Positions 62,872 through 64,000 of a DNA stretch of 64,000 nt are shown piece after piece. The translations under genes and the position numbers were made by a program. Below the pieces are notes generated by a model that worked only from the letters and a program-made list of their open reading frames with translations, was not told where the DNA came from and did not search any database. Position 1 is the stretch's first letter, and the number at the start of each line of letters is the position of its first letter. Origin of the DNA: Brevibacillus migulae. Lineage in GTDB: Bacteria; Bacillota; Bacilli; Brevibacillales; Brevibacillaceae. The stretch is taken from positions 68,213 through 132,212 of the forward strand of contig NZ_SDKD01000010.1 in assembly GCF_004521915.1 (NCBI RefSeq). Reading direction: 5' to 3'.

Positions 62872-63906
62872 TTATGGTTTCGAGATCCCTTGTTGAACAG
62901 GAGTCGCTTCTTGTATCTGAATCGAGCGCACTTCTTGAATCTCCTGTGTTTCCTGTGTTTCCTGTGTTTCCTGAGTCTCTGGCTGATTACTCGTATTCTC
63001 TTCTACCTTTTCTACCGGAAACGAATTGGTGTATTCCTCCAGCGTCACGCCAGACGTGTGAATTTCCTTTGCAGCTTGGAGACCTACATACCGCAAATGC
63101 CATGGTTCATATTGATAACCCGTGATGCTTTCCTTTCCTTTTGGATAACGGATAATAAATCCGTATTCAAAGGCATGTTCCGCAAGCCATTTTGCTTCTG
63201 GTGTACCAGCAAAACAGTCGGTAGCCGGACATTTTCCATTCACCCCGGACACATCGATTGCCAACCCCGTTTCATGCTCACTGGTCCCACCTATGGCGCT
63301 GTAAGTTCTCGCTTTGGCTTCTCCATCTCTTTTGGCATAGTATTGAAACAATGCCTGCTGCGTTTGATACGAGCGATAGGCAGACACCCCGGCGAGCTGG
63401 ATTCCGGCCTTCTTCGCCGCAGCGAACATACGCTCCAATGCCGCAGCCGCTTCTTTTCTCATTTTTCTTTTCTCCTGAGTCGCGGAGGAAAGAAACGGAA
63501 CCTTTGGAAAAACAAGATCATTGGGAACATACGCTTTTGGCAAAGAAAACTGTTTATTTACAAGGACCGTAATACTGCCTGGGTCCGCCACCACTTGAAT
63601 CGCTTCGTTTGGTAAAGGAGAAGGCACAGCTGGCTTGTTATCCGTTTTGACTGGATCTTTTGTTGCGGGTGATTGCACCTGGGGAGCTTGCTCATTTCCT
63701 GCAGGTTTGGTTGGCACCGCTGGCTTCGTGACACCATTTCCTGGTTTTGGCACGGCTTCTGGTGCTTTGATTGAGCTCGATGTGTTGGGAACCTTCGTCT
63801 CATTTTTGGTCGACTGGGCTGGAATGAGTGGATTGCGCAGCTCACACCCGCTTGAAATGGTCAAGGTAAAACCAAGCAGCAAAAGGGCAATCGCTGTTTT
63901 TTTCAT
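62872..63906 (-). CDS. VanY-type D-alanyl-D-alanine carboxypeptidase lipoprotein (peptidase M15B)
   Basis: The 344-residue protein has a lipobox SSGC (Cys21), a long Pro/Lys/Thr linker (residues about 25-110), and an M15 peptidase domain. SAYRSYQTQQALFQYY, SEHETGLAIDVSG (zinc His and Asp) and EPWHLRYVG (catalytic Glu and zinc His) are all present. It trims terminal D-Ala from peptidoglycan stems outside the membrane. After the peptidase is a repetitive tail of QET units, made by a 9-base tandem repeat. AGGAGG lies before the ATG. Confidence 0.93.
   Translation of the reverse strand: MKKTAIALLLLGFTLTISSGCELRNPLIPAQSTKNETKVPNTSSSIKAPEAVPKPGNGVTKPAVPTKPAGNEQAPQVQSPATKDPVKTDNKPAVPSPLPNEAIQVVADPGSITVLVNKQFSLPKAYVPNDLVFPKVPFLSSATQEKRKMRKEAAAALERMFAAAKKAGIQLAGVSAYRSYQTQQALFQYYAKRDGEAKARTYSAIGGTSEHETGLAIDVSGVNGKCPATDCFAGTPEAKWLAEHAFEYGFIIRYPKGKESITGYQYEPWHLRYVGLQAAKEIHTSGVTLEEYTNSFPVEKVEENTSNQPETQETQETQETQEIQEVRSIQIQEATPVQQGISKP
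62943..62978 (-). repeat. 9-base tandem repeat in the carboxypeptidase C-terminus
   Basis: CCTGTGTTT occurs three times in a row, exact, at 62943-62969, with a fourth degenerate copy (CCTGAGTCT). On the coding strand it gives the QET-rich tail. It is a candidate for replication slippage. Confidence 0.85.
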
Positions 63907-64000
63907 GAGATGTTCCTCCTGACGAGTCCGCTCGATACGGAGCGATCGGCAAGCAACGGCTTACCCTTCATATACAGACTATACAATTTTACTCCTTTTT

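Noticed and set aside
62943..62978. Short tandem repeats as a CRISPR-like array
   Set aside because: The units are 9 bases, have no spacers, and keep a reading frame.

Overview
The window looks like chromosome of a spore-forming, low-to-mid GC Gram-positive bacterium, most likely a Brevibacillus or a close Paenibacillaceae/Bacillaceae relative. This is inferred from strong AGGAGG-type ribosome sites, frequent TTG and GTG starts, a YhcN/YlaJ-type sporulation lipoprotein, a YpdA-type bacillithiol reductase, EcsA/EcsB, a GltC-type regulator beside glutamate synthase, and many lipoproteins. No rRNA, tRNA, CRISPR array, prophage or intact insertion sequence was seen.

Layout. 1-2 kb: a two-gene dehydrogenase (Tat-exported small subunit plus a GMC flavoprotein running off the left edge). 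1.9-4.1 kb: sporulation lipoprotein and an MFS exporter. 4.1-9.9 kb: an iron island with ferredoxin-NADP reductase, two FecCD permeases, a siderophore-binding lipoprotein, an ATPase, and a divergent DUF1450 cysteine protein, with four Fur-box-like sites. 10-15.7 kb: DUF4180 protein, a short hybrid-cluster protein behind a perfect FNR-type palindrome, a GNAT acetyltransferase, a Zn-ribbon protein, a luciferase-like monooxygenase and YpdA. 15.8-20.5 kb: a SWIM-protein/SNF2-helicase pair with a tiny downstream gene. 20.5-27.3 kb: MFS exporter, decayed yybH-like gene, two metallophosphoesterases, LacI regulator, thioesterase, patatin and HesB-like proteins.

About 27.4-31.5 kb is a visibly AT-rich accessory island. 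It holds an interrupted open frame, a secreted matrixin-like metalloprotease with a membrane-anchored neighbour, a hairpin-rich gene-free stretch, and the tail of a polymorphic-toxin-like gene (one in-frame stop) followed by an overlapping putative immunity gene. Its right edge appears to cut off a gene that began just downstream of an acyl-CoA ligase.

31.6-44.1 kb: acyl-CoA ligase, MATE exporter, aspartokinase, a MarR/MFS pair with a consensus promoter and operator, a membrane protein ending in a PstS-like domain with an esterase, a di-heme cytochrome c with a zinc alcohol dehydrogenase, and a glutathione peroxidase with its own palindromic operator. 44.3-50.1 kb: the large subunit of glutamate synthase and divergent gltC; no small subunit follows. 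50.1-64 kb: YbaK-like deacylase, glycosyltransferase, secreted YtcJ-like amidohydrolase, oligopeptide-binding lipoprotein, hydrolase, EcsA/EcsB transporter, erythromycin-esterase-like protein, an MHYT-GGDEF-EAL protein and a VanY-type carboxypeptidase lipoprotein.

Most of the window is ordinary chromosomal housekeeping and transport; the least explained part is the AT-rich island. All family assignments are from reading motifs and remembered families, not from a database search.
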